This document shows positions 16,698-23,566 of a stretch of DNA of 26,699 nucleotides, in pieces. The stretch comes from CAZHGD01 sp964531735 (GTDB taxonomy: Bacteria; Armatimonadota; UBA10988). Below the pieces are notes generated by a model. That model was not told the origin of the DNA. It was given only the letters and a program-made list of their open reading frames with translations, and searched no databases. Numbering within the stretch: position 1 is the stretch's first letter; every line of letters begins with the position of its first letter. The stretch covers positions 1 through 26,699 of the forward strand of contig CAZHGD010000102.1 in the NCBI GenBank assembly GCA_964531735.1, given 5' to 3'. The position numbers were made by a program, and so were the translations under genes.

Positions 16698-18923
16698 ATG
16701 ACGACCGCCGATTCCTCCGCGACGACCACGCATCGCCTGCTGACCGACGCCGCGCCGCACGCCTGGCACCTGGGCTACCCGCTGGGCAATGGCGAGCTGG
16801 GTGCCATGGTCTGGGGCGGTTCGAACCGGCTGTGCTGGACGCTCGACCGCGCTGATCTGTGGGACCTGCGCGAGAACGACACCTACCAACGGCATCCGGA
16901 CTGGAACTGGGCGGGTCTGCGCCGCCTGCTGGCCGAGGGGCGCCACGATGAGGCGTTCGAGATCTTCGAGGAACGACAACGGCTGGACAACCTCGTCGGC
17001 CCGACCAAGATCAGCATCGGTCGGGTGGAGCTGACGCTGGATGGCGCGCCCGACTTCGCCGGCGGCCTCGACCTCGACCGAGCCGTGTTCGAGGCGCGCG
17101 TCGGCGGTGGTCGCACGGTGAGCAGCTTCGTCTGCCGCACACGCAATGTGCTCTGCCTCGCGGTCGACCCGTGGCCGGCCGATCAAACGCTACGGTTGGT
17201 GCCACTGGCCGAGACCTGCGGCGAACTGGCCACGCTGGGCCACCCGGCGCCGCGGCTGTTCGCCGACGGCGAGCTGCGCGGCCTGGTGCAGCAGATCCCC
17301 GACGGCCCGGCCTATGCGGTGGTCTACAACGCCAGCGGCCCGCAGGTGTACGTGGCCGTGGAGAGCGCAGCCACCGCTGCGGAGGCGGAGCAGCGGGCGC
17401 GCGCGACCTGGTCGGCTGCGGCGAAGCTGGGCTTCGCCGCGCTGCGAACCGAGCACGAGACAGCCTGGGCCGAGTTCTGGGGCGTATCGGCCGTCAGGCT
17501 GCCCGAAGCCGACGCCGAGACCCTGTGGTACTACGGCGTCTACCTGCTGGCCAGTTGCGCCAGGCGCGGCGCCACACCGCCGGGCCTGCAGGGCCTGTGG
17601 GCCATGGACGGCGTGATGCCGCCGTGGCGCGGCGACTACCACGCGGACATGAACGTCCAGGAGACGTTCTGGCCCGCGCTGGGTTCCGGCCACCTCGACC
17701 TGCTCGACTGCTGGTGCGACCACATGATGGCCAACCTGGCGGCCTGTCAGGCGCTGACGCGCCGCTTCTTCGGCAGTGACGGCACGTTCTGGGTCTGCTC
17801 CAGTCTGCCCGAGTACGTGCTGGTGCCGTGCTGGGCGCCGGTCCAGTGGGCTTGGAGCCACACCGGCTGGCTGGCGCACCTGGTCTGGCTGCGCTGGCGC
17901 TACAGCCTGGACACGACCTGGCTGGCCGAGGTCGGCTATCCCCTGATGGCCGAGGCTTTCCGGTTCTACCGCGCCAACCTGGCCGCCGGCGATGACGGCC
18001 GGCTGCACGTGCCGCTGTCGAACAGCCCGGAGTTCCGCGACAACACGCCGGCCGCCTGGTGCCACGATCCGAACATCGACCTGGCGCTGATCCGCCGCTG
18101 CTGCGCCTGGCTCCGTGAGATGGAGGCCGCCCTCGACCGCCACGACCTGAGCGGCGAGGCGGCTCGCGTGCATGAGAGCCTGACGCCATACGCGCTGGAC
18201 GAAGGCGGCGCGCTGATGCTCTGGCCGGGCCAGCCGCTCACCGAGTCGCACCGGCACCCGTCGCATCTGATGGCCATTCACCCGGCCATGGACCTGACCA
18301 TCGCCGGCGGTGACCAGGAGCGCGCGGTGATCCACGCCAGTCTGGACCGCTACTGCGCGCTGGGCCAGTGGCTGTGGACCGGTCACACTTACGGGCAGAT
18401 GATCGGTCTGGCGGCGGTGGTGGGTCGTGGCGGCATGGCGTACGAGTTCCTGCGGCAGCTCATCGACCATTGGCTGGCGCCCAACGGCCTGCACTTCAAC
18501 CGCGATCTGGACAACTGCGGCATGAGCGGCTTTCGGCTGACCCAGCCGTTCGAGGACACCGCCTCGGGTGCGGCGCCGTTCACCATCGAGGCGAACTGCG
18601 CGCTGAGCCAGGGCATCGCCGACATGCTGGTGCAGGGCTGGCACGACGTGGTGCGCATCTTCCCCGCGATCCCGCGCCGCTGGCGCGATGTCGCGTTCCG
18701 CGACCTGCGGTGCGAAGGCGCCTGGCGGGTCTCCGCCGAACGCCGCGACGGCCGCACGCTGATGGTCACCGTGCGCGCGGGCGTGGATCGCGAGCTGGTG
18801 CTGAGCGACCCGTTCGACGGCGCCGAGGTCATTATGACGGGTGCCGAGCTGTGCCGCGAGGCCGGGCGGTTCGAGGGGGCGCTGCGCGCCGGGCAGGAGG
18901 TGGTGTTGCGGCGGAGGGGGTAG
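16698..18923 (+). CDS. GH95-like alpha-L-fucosidase/galactosidase-type glycosidase, altered catalytic motifs
   Basis: A 741-residue protein with the architecture of family GH95. The N-terminal sandwich opens with YPLGNGELGAMVWGG, the usual GH95 phrase. The alpha/alpha barrel has LQGLWAMDG, then DYHADMNVQETFWPA, SNSPEF and ESHRHPSHL, and ends with APFTIEANCALSQGIADML. In characterised GH95 enzymes the catalytic general acid is a Glu in an SPE-type motif (here Glu445), two Asn in an NxN motif assist, and an Asp in PFQIDGN completes the site. Here the NxN region reads Asp317-Met-Asn319, and the PFQIDGN motif reads PFTIEAN, so Asp is replaced by Glu631 and Gly by Ala. It may therefore have a different specificity or mechanism. 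There is no signal peptide, so it is probably cytoplasmic. ATG 16698 has AGAGAGG 5 bases upstream. Confidence 0.82.
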   Translation: MTTADSSATTTHRLLTDAAPHAWHLGYPLGNGELGAMVWGGSNRLCWTLDRADLWDLRENDTYQRHPDWNWAGLRRLLAEGRHDEAFEIFEERQRLDNLVGPTKISIGRVELTLDGAPDFAGGLDLDRAVFEARVGGGRTVSSFVCRTRNVLCLAVDPWPADQTLRLVPLAETCGELATLGHPAPRLFADGELRGLVQQIPDGPAYAVVYNASGPQVYVAVESAATAAEAEQRARATWSAAAKLGFAALRTEHETAWAEFWGVSAVRLPEADAETLWYYGVYLLASCARRGATPPGLQGLWAMDGVMPPWRGDYHADMNVQETFWPALGSGHLDLLDCWCDHMMANLAACQALTRRFFGSDGTFWVCSSLPEYVLVPCWAPVQWAWSHTGWLAHLVWLRWRYSLDTTWLAEVGYPLMAEAFRFYRANLAAGDDGRLHVPLSNSPEFRDNTPAAWCHDPNIDLALIRRCCAWLREMEAALDRHDLSGEAARVHESLTPYALDEGGALMLWPGQPLTESHRHPSHLMAIHPAMDLTIAGGDQERAVIHASLDRYCALGQWLWTGHTYGQMIGLAAVVGRGGMAYEFLRQLIDHWLAPNGLHFNRDLDNCGMSGFRLTQPFEDTASGAAPFTIEANCALSQGIADMLVQGWHDVVRIFPAIPRRWRDVAFRDLRCEGAWRVSAERRDGRTLMVTVRAGVDRELVLSDPFDGAEVIMTGAELCREAGRFEGALRAGQEVVLRRRG

Positions 18924-18949
18924 GGCAGGTGCGACACGGGGCGCGCTGT

Positions 18950-19189
18950 TCAGGCCTGCTCGTACGCGTCGAGGAAGGCTTGGCGCTCGATTCGTGCTTG
19001 GCGGCACGCCGCCCGGAGTGTGCTTCCTTTCAGGTGCGTGTGGTTGGGGAGTGTCAACGGCGTACGGCTGCCGTCCGAGTTGGTCCTCGCCAACGCGATG
19101 TGCTCCCGTTCGCGAACCACATGGAAGCCGAGTGTGGCCAGAGCGCGAAGCACCCGCTCCTTCGGAGCATCCACCGGAAAGCTGTCCAT
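18950..19189 (-). CDS. hicA: HicA-family toxin (mRNA interferase)
   Basis: A 79-residue protein of the HicA/YcfA type. The pattern LGFHVVREREHIALAR, with candidate catalytic His30, then PLTLPNHTHLKGSTLR and a basic C-terminal helix ending FLDAYEQA, matches the small double-stranded-RNA-binding-like fold of HicA toxins, which cleave mRNA. The gene's ATG overlaps the stop of hicB by one base (TGATG), so toxin translation is coupled to antitoxin translation. The gene converges on the GH95-like gene with only 26 bases between the stops. The family match is good, but activity in this copy is untested. Confidence 0.82.
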   Translation of the reverse strand: MDSFPVDAPKERVLRALATLGFHVVREREHIALARTNSDGSRTPLTLPNHTHLKGSTLRAACRQARIERQAFLDAYEQA

Positions 19190-19410
19190 CAGGCCGCTTC
19201 GCTGTCGACCAGATAGACATCCAGTATGGGTTCGCTGCCCTGGAGCACTTCGGGACCGAAGGTCTCCACGTGGAACGCCAGCGCGGAGCGGGCGTCGGCC
19301 AACGCCTCGTCGGCCGTGTCGCCTTCACCGATGACAATGCCTTCGATACCAAGCGGGTAGGCGACGTAGCCTTCCGGGTGGCGTTCGACCACATAACGGA
19401 TGCGCGCCAT
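19189..19410 (-). CDS. hicB: HicB-family antitoxin (short form)
   Basis: A 73-residue protein matching the HicB partial RNase-H-like fold: RYVVERHPEGYVAYPLGI, then GIVIGEGDTADEALADARSALAFHVETFG. Only a short tail (EPILDVYLVDSEAA) follows, so the C-terminal ribbon-helix-helix or HTH DNA-binding domain of longer HicB proteins is missing. It should bind and neutralise HicA. ATG 19410 has GGAG 6 bases upstream (CTGGAGACCGCG); an upstream in-frame start at 19455 is less likely. It precedes hicA, whereas the classical E. coli order is hicA then hicB. Without a DNA-binding domain, autoregulation, if any, would need another mechanism. Confidence 0.78.
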   Translation of the reverse strand: MARIRYVVERHPEGYVAYPLGIEGIVIGEGDTADEALADARSALAFHVETFGPEVLQGSEPILDVYLVDSEAA

Positions 19411-19436
19411 CGCGGTCTCCAGCAGTTGTGGCAGGT

Positions 19437-19456
19437 GTAGCCCTACCCGCATCATA
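19437..19456 (-). promoter_or_regulatory. Candidate -10 box and small palindrome upstream of hicBA
   Basis: On the minus strand TATGAT (19456-19451) is a good -10 match. The hyphenated palindrome GTAG-N2-CTAC (19437-19446) falls where transcription would begin, about 27 bases before the hicB start. No convincing -35 box is present at 17 or 18 bases. The palindrome might be an operator, but it is short. Confidence 0.3.
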
Positions 19457-19630
19457 GCACAGGGCGGTGGTTGGCGCGGAGGACTCCACCGCCCCTCGGC
19501 GAAGCGTCAGACCGAGCACCGCCGTACCGGTCGCGCGAGACGTTGCCACACTTGCCCCACGGTTCGACTGCCTCTCTGACAGCCAGCATCGTTCGGGTCG
19601 TGCATCGGCGGGTGCCCAAGGAGTCCTGAC

Positions 19631-20626
19631 ATGAGTCAGATCGGTTGCGGTGTCATCGGCTGCGGTCGCATCAGCGAGGTCCACTTCAGTGCCCTGGCCA
19701 AGCTGCCCGACGTGCGCCTGGCCTGTGTGGCCGACATCAACCCCGAGACCGCCCAGCGCCAGGCCGAGAAACACGGCGCCGCGCGCTGGGTGACCGACTA
19801 CCACGAATTGCTGGCCGATGCGGCCGTCGACGCGGTGGTGGTCTGCGTGCCGACGTTCTGCCATGCCGAAGTGGTCTGCGCCGCCGCGGCGGCGGGCAAG
19901 CACGTGCTGTGCGAGAAGCCCATCGCGCTGACGCTGGAGGACGGCGCCCGGATGACCGCCGCCTGCGAAGCCGCCGGCGTGCGGTTCCAGGTCGCCTTTG
20001 TGCGGCAGTTCTCCAGCGAGTGGCTGAAGCTCCGCGAAGTCATCCAGAGCGGCCGCCTCGGGCGCCCGGTCATCTGGCGCCACTCTGTGGGCATTCGCGT
20101 GCCGCCGCTGCGGTGGTTCGTCGACGCGCAGAAGGGCGGCGGCCCGTTCGTCGACGGTCTGGTTCACGACTACGACTTCGCGCGCTCCATCTTCGGCGAG
20201 GCCGCCTGGGCCATGGGCAGCCTGACGCGCTTCAGCGAGCATTCCACCGCGCTCGACACCGGCACGGCGATCATCCACTTCCAGTCCGGCGACGAGCTGG
20301 TGCGGACGTGGTCGTGGGGTCTGCCGGGCCCAAACTGCTCGGTGGCCGCCACGCAGGACGTCATGGGGCCCGGTGGCAGCTTGCGGTTCCCGGCCGGCAA
20401 TGACGGCGCGAACCTGTTCTTCATCAACGGTGAGGGCCAGGCCGAGCCGATCCCCTACGAGCCGACCACCGGCCAAGATTGGTTCGACCGGCAGATGGCG
20501 CATTTCGTGTCCTGCGTGCAGACCGGCCAGCCGCCGCTGGCCACCGGCGAGCACGGCCTGAAGGCGCTGGCCATCGCGCTGGCCGTGCTGCGCGCCGGTG
20601 AGACACACGAACGGGTGGACCTCTGA
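19631..20626 (+). CDS. Gfo/Idh/MocA-family oxidoreductase
   Basis: A 331-residue NAD(P)-dependent oxidoreductase. CGVIGCGRISEVHF is the Rossmann loop, LACVADIN ends strand 2, VLCEKPIAL carries catalytic Lys96, and GGPFVDGLVHDYDFARSI supplies the DxxxHD motif of the inositol-dehydrogenase-like subgroup. AAGGAG lies 7 bases before the ATG. Its stop TGA overlaps the ATG of the deacetylase gene by one base, so the two are coupled. It belongs to a different subgroup from the oxidoreductase in the first cluster and is about 70 residues shorter. The likely role is oxidation of a sugar or amino sugar that is also handled by the two downstream enzymes; the substrate is not determinable from sequence. 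The 220-base upstream gap back to hicB holds no gene and no clear promoter. Confidence 0.92.
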   Translation: MSQIGCGVIGCGRISEVHFSALAKLPDVRLACVADINPETAQRQAEKHGAARWVTDYHELLADAAVDAVVVCVPTFCHAEVVCAAAAAGKHVLCEKPIALTLEDGARMTAACEAAGVRFQVAFVRQFSSEWLKLREVIQSGRLGRPVIWRHSVGIRVPPLRWFVDAQKGGGPFVDGLVHDYDFARSIFGEAAWAMGSLTRFSEHSTALDTGTAIIHFQSGDELVRTWSWGLPGPNCSVAATQDVMGPGGSLRFPAGNDGANLFFINGEGQAEPIPYEPTTGQDWFDRQMAHFVSCVQTGQPPLATGEHGLKALAIALAVLRAGETHERVDL

Positions 20627-21495
20627 TGCAACTGACCTTGCCCGCGGCCGAGGTGTTCGTGCCGGACGGCCTGCCGCTCGACGCCGCCTTGGCGCGCACG
20701 ACGCACTTGGCTGTCGCCGCGCACCAGGATGACATCGAGATCATGGCCTACCACGGGGTGGCCGAGTGCTTCGGTACCAGCGACCGCTGGTTCACCGGCG
20801 TGGTGGTGACGAACGGCGCCGGTAGTCCGCGCGCCGGTGCCTATGCGGCGTACACCGACGAGCAGATGCTGGCGACGCGGCGCCAGGAGCAGAAGAAGGC
20901 GGCGATCGTCGGCGAGTACGCCGCCGTGGCGCTGCTCGACTACCCGAGCCCGGCGGTGCGCGACGCCGTCAACCCGGCCATCACCACCGACCTGGTGGCG
21001 CTGCTCCAGGCGACGCGGCCGCGCGTGGTCTACACGCACAACCCGGCCGACAAGCACGACGCCCACGTGGCCGTGGCGCTACGGACGGTCGCGGCCATCC
21101 GGCAACTGCCGGCGGAGCATCGCCCGGACCAGGTGCTCGGCTGTGAGGTCTGGCGCGACCTCGACTGGATGGCCGACGACGACAAGGTGGCCCTGGACGT
21201 GTCGGCCCACGAGAACCTGGCAGTGGCGCTGCTGGGCGTGTTCGACTCGCAGATCGGCGGCGGCAAGCGCTATGACCTGGCCGCTTTGGGCCGGCGCCGC
21301 GCCCACGCCACCTACCATGCCCCGCTGGCCACCGACAGCACGCCGCAGATGTCGTTCGCGATGGACCTGATGCCGTTGGTCACCGGCGCGTGCGCTTCGG
21401 CACGCGAGCTGGTCGGCCGGCACATCGAGCGACTTCGCCAGGACGTCGAAGCCCGCCTCGACCGCCTCGGGCTGGACACGACAGGAGGTCAGTAG
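20626..21495 (+). CDS. PIG-L/LmbE-family N-deacetylase
   Basis: A 289-residue zinc-dependent deacetylase of the PIG-L/LmbE family. The signature AHPDD(x)E is present as AHQDDIE (residues 32-38; His33, Asp35, Asp36, Glu38), with Gln in place of Pro. The second metal-site motif is THNPADKHDAH (His138, His144, His147). Family members remove acetyl groups from N-acetylglucosamine-type moieties, as in GlcNAc-PI or mycothiol and bacillithiol biosynthesis, and many environmental members have unknown substrates. The gene overlaps the oxidoreductase by one base and is followed 2 bases later by the NagB-like gene, with the strong AGGAGGT within its own 3' end. Together these imply deacetylation of an N-acetylated sugar followed by deamination or isomerisation. 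There is no signal peptide, so it should be cytoplasmic. Confidence 0.9.
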   Translation: MQLTLPAAEVFVPDGLPLDAALARTTHLAVAAHQDDIEIMAYHGVAECFGTSDRWFTGVVVTNGAGSPRAGAYAAYTDEQMLATRRQEQKKAAIVGEYAAVALLDYPSPAVRDAVNPAITTDLVALLQATRPRVVYTHNPADKHDAHVAVALRTVAAIRQLPAEHRPDQVLGCEVWRDLDWMADDDKVALDVSAHENLAVALLGVFDSQIGGGKRYDLAALGRRRAHATYHAPLATDSTPQMSFAMDLMPLVTGACASARELVGRHIERLRQDVEARLDRLGLDTTGGQ

Positions 21496-21497
21496 CC

Positions 21498-22397
21498 ATG
21501 GCGTTCGACTTCGAGATGGCGCGGTTCATCCCGTTCCGCGACCAGGAGGCCTGCCGGCGAGTGGCTGCCATCCGCCGCGCCGACCTGTGCCGGCATCCGA
21601 ACCCGGACTTCCGCATCCGGGTCATCGACCAGACCGACGCCTTCTTCCTGGCCATGGCGCTCGACCTGGTCGAGCGGATCCGCTCGGCGGCCGAGGCGGG
21701 ACAGCGGCTCGTGGTCATCCTGCCCGCCGGACCGATGGCCCAGTACGACTACGCGGTGGCGATGATCAACCGCCTGCGCCTGTCGATGGCGCACGTCCAC
21801 ACCTTCAACATGGACGAATTCGCCGACCAGGACGGCCACAGCGCGCCAGCCGACTGGCCCGGATCGTTCCAGCACGCCATGTGGCGCCGGTTCTTCGGCC
21901 AGATTGAGCCCGAACTGCGTCCGCCGCTGGAGCAGATCCACTTCCCCTCGTCGGACAACATCAGCGACTACGGGCGCCAGATCGCCGATCTGGGCGGTGC
22001 CGATGTGGTCTACGGTGGGCTGGGCTGGTGCGGGCACATTGCCTTCTGGGAAGCGCACCTGGGTGACGAGTTCGCCAACCTGGATGACTACTGCGCCGCC
22101 GGGGCGCGGCTCGTCGAACTGCACCCGATGACCATCATGCAGACGGCGCTGCACCACGGTGGCAACTGGTCGGCGGTGCCGCCGAAGGCGGTCACCATCG
22201 GTCCGGCCGAGGTGCTCGGCGCCAAGCTGCGGTCGTTCTGGATGAACGTGGACCTGGGTGGTGTGAGCTGGCAGCGGTTCATCACGCGGCTGGTCGCTTT
22301 CGGTCCGGTCAACCAGTGGGTGCCCGGCAGCATCCTGCAGTTGGCCCGCACCGACTACACGCTGGTCGGCGCGGTGGCCGATGACCTGGTGAGCTGA
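21498..22397 (+). CDS. NagB-like glucosamine-6-phosphate deaminase/isomerase-family protein, atypical active site
   Basis: A 299-residue protein of the GlcN6P deaminase/6-phosphogluconolactonase superfamily. HTFNMDEF provides Asp106, equivalent to the catalytic Asp72 of E. coli NagB. The core GLGWCGHIAFWEAHLG aligns with GVGNDGHIAFNEP of NagB: His180 and Glu185 are kept, but the Asp of the relay (E. coli Asp141) is Cys178, and Asn-Glu-Pro has become Trp-Glu-Ala. The ring-opening relay may thus be altered and the reaction different from classical deamination. Another isomerase or a lactonase is possible. ATG 21498 has a perfect AGGAGGT 8 bases upstream; the longer in-frame start at 21390 lies in the deacetylase gene. 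It is the last gene of the operon, followed by a strong terminator. Confidence 0.85.
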   Translation: MAFDFEMARFIPFRDQEACRRVAAIRRADLCRHPNPDFRIRVIDQTDAFFLAMALDLVERIRSAAEAGQRLVVILPAGPMAQYDYAVAMINRLRLSMAHVHTFNMDEFADQDGHSAPADWPGSFQHAMWRRFFGQIEPELRPPLEQIHFPSSDNISDYGRQIADLGGADVVYGGLGWCGHIAFWEAHLGDEFANLDDYCAAGARLVELHPMTIMQTALHHGGNWSAVPPKAVTIGPAEVLGAKLRSFWMNVDLGGVSWQRFITRLVAFGPVNQWVPGSILQLARTDYTLVGAVADDLVS

Positions 22398-22412
22398 GCG
22401 CTACGCCGGCGC

Positions 22413-22461
22413 CCAAGCACAACGGGCGAGGTCTGCTGAGGACCTCGCCCGTTGTGCTTGG
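22413..22461. terminator. Bidirectional hairpin terminator between convergent operons
   Basis: A perfect 21-bp inverted repeat (22413-22433 and 22441-22461) with the 7-base loop TGCTGAG lies between the NagB-like stop (22397) and the DHOD-like stop (22480). Arm sequences begin CCAAGCACAACGGG. The stem can form on both strands, so it should separate two converging transcripts. No long T-run flanks it on either side. Confidence 0.85.
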
Positions 22462-22479
22462 TGTTGCGGTGCGGACCGA

Positions 22480-23472
22480 CTACATCTCCCATCCCTTGAG
22501 GATGTGCATGTAGTTGGCGCGCTCGTAGGCCTTCGGGTCGGGGCTGCGCAGCAGGTTCATGCTGCCCTGCATCTGGCGCAGCGACTCGTACTCGTGCGCT
22601 TCGAGCCAGGCCGAGACCTCGTCGCGGAGGCGACCCAGGTGGGCCGGGCCGTTCTTGTAGAGCGCCGAGACCAACTGCACGGCATGGGCGCCGCACATGA
22701 TGGCCTTGATGGCGTCGACCGCGGTGTGCACGCCGCCGGTCACCGCCAGCGAGGTGTCGATGCGGCCGGAGAGGATGGCCAGCCAGCGCAGGCGGAGCAG
22801 CAATTCCGAGGAGTCCGACAGCCGCAGCGTGCGGGACGCTTCGAGTTGCTCGATGTCGAGGTCAGGCTGGTAGAACCGGTTGAACAGAACCAGCCCGTCG
22901 GCGCCGGCGTCGACCATCTCCTTGGCGGCATGGGCCACCGAGGTGTAGAAGGGCGACATCTTGACGGCGACCGGCAGCTTGACCGCCTGCTTGACCTCCT
23001 TGACCATCTCGAGGGTCTGCTGTCGCATCGACAGACCCGTCTCGCTGGGGTCAGTGGCCAGGTAGTAGACGTTGAGTTCGAGCGCGTCGGCGCCGGCCTG
23101 CTCGATCAGCTTGGCGTAGTCGAGCCAGCCGCCGGGAGTGGTGCCGTTGAGCGAGGCGATGAGCGGCACGCCGAGGGCGGCCTTGGCTTTGCCGACGTGC
23201 TCCAGGTACTCGTGCGGCCCGAGGCGGAACTGCTCGGGGGTGGGGAAGTAGGACAGCGCTTCGGCGAAGCTGTCGCTGGTGGCCTCCATGGTGCCCATGG
23301 CCGCCATCTGCTCGCCGACGATCTGCTCTTCGAACAACGAGTGCAGCACGATGGCGCTGGCGCCGCCGTCCTCCAGCCGCTTGATGGTATCCAGGTCTTC
23401 GCACATGGCCGAAGCGCCTGGCATGAACGGGTGCGGCAGCTCGCAGCCCAGGTAAGTGGTCGACAGGTCCAT
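22480..23472 (-). CDS. Dihydroorotate-dehydrogenase-like FMN oxidoreductase
   Basis: A 330-residue TIM-barrel flavoprotein of the dihydroorotate dehydrogenase family. It starts MDLSTTYLGCELPHPFMPGA, and the barrel carries PLIASLNGTTPGGW, ALELNVYYLATDP, LPVAVKMSPFYTS, GLVLFNRFYQP and the FMN phosphate site AVTGGVHTAVDAI followed by GAHAVQLVSALY. It is probably not the pyrimidine biosynthetic enzyme, because no other pyr gene is nearby. The DHOD-like proteins found beside nifJ in many anaerobes and uncultivated phyla are usually annotated without a defined substrate. ATG 23472 has GGAGG 8 bases upstream; a TTG at 23487 overlaps that site and is rejected as the start. It lies 94 bases downstream of nifJ on the same strand, so it is probably co-transcribed, with a hairpin in the gap. 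Confidence 0.87.
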   Translation of the reverse strand: MDLSTTYLGCELPHPFMPGASAMCEDLDTIKRLEDGGASAIVLHSLFEEQIVGEQMAAMGTMEATSDSFAEALSYFPTPEQFRLGPHEYLEHVGKAKAALGVPLIASLNGTTPGGWLDYAKLIEQAGADALELNVYYLATDPSETGLSMRQQTLEMVKEVKQAVKLPVAVKMSPFYTSVAHAAKEMVDAGADGLVLFNRFYQPDLDIEQLEASRTLRLSDSSELLLRLRWLAILSGRIDTSLAVTGGVHTAVDAIKAIMCGAHAVQLVSALYKNGPAHLGRLRDEVSAWLEAHEYESLRQMQGSMNLLRSPDPKAYERANYMHILKGWEM

Positions 23473-23531
23473 TCGTCTGGCCTCCAATCAGGCCGGGTGT
23501 GTCAGTCCCGTTGGCATCGACAAGACGTGGC

Positions 23532-23559
23532 GCCCTGGGGCGGTTGCCCGCCCCAGGGC
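23532..23559 (-). terminator. Hairpin between nifJ and the DHOD-like gene
   Basis: GCCCTGGGGCGG (23532-23543) and CCGCCCCAGGGC (23548-23559) form a perfect 12-bp stem with a 4-base loop, 7 bases past the nifJ stop on the minus strand. No T-run follows. It could be a partial terminator that lowers DHOD-like expression, or a stabiliser of the nifJ transcript. Confidence 0.5.
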
Positions 23560-23566
23560 CGCAGCA

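Noticed and set aside
7892..16855. Very long open frames on the plus strand opposite the hydrolase, lyase and GH31 genes (for example 7892-10255, 11451-13175, 14258-16855)
   Set aside because: They lie antisense to clearly recognisable enzymes, show no family motif and have compositions expected from reading high-GC codons in reverse. Lack of stops in such DNA is not evidence of a gene.
17190..19394. A 734-codon minus-strand frame opposite the GH95-like gene
   Set aside because: It is antisense to a well-conserved enzyme, is rich in Arg, Ala, Gln and His without domain structure, and also runs through hicBA in another frame.
19462..19494. Inverted repeat GGGCGGTGG / CCACCGCCC upstream of the second Gfo/Idh/MocA gene
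   Set aside because: The 9-bp stem with a 15-base loop lies upstream of both divergent genes, so it is not a terminator. It could be an operator but nothing ties it to a regulator, and such GC repeats arise often by chance here.
19495..19630. Promoter for the oxidoreductase-deacetylase-NagB-like operon
   Set aside because: TTGCCA near 19543 resembles a -35, but the bases 17 downstream (GACTGC) do not resemble a -10. No alternative was better.
22480..23472. Pyrimidine biosynthetic dihydroorotate dehydrogenase (pyrD)
   Set aside because: The fold fits, but the linkage to nifJ and absence of other pyr genes favour the DHOD-like subgroup of unknown substrate, so no pyrD symbol is given.
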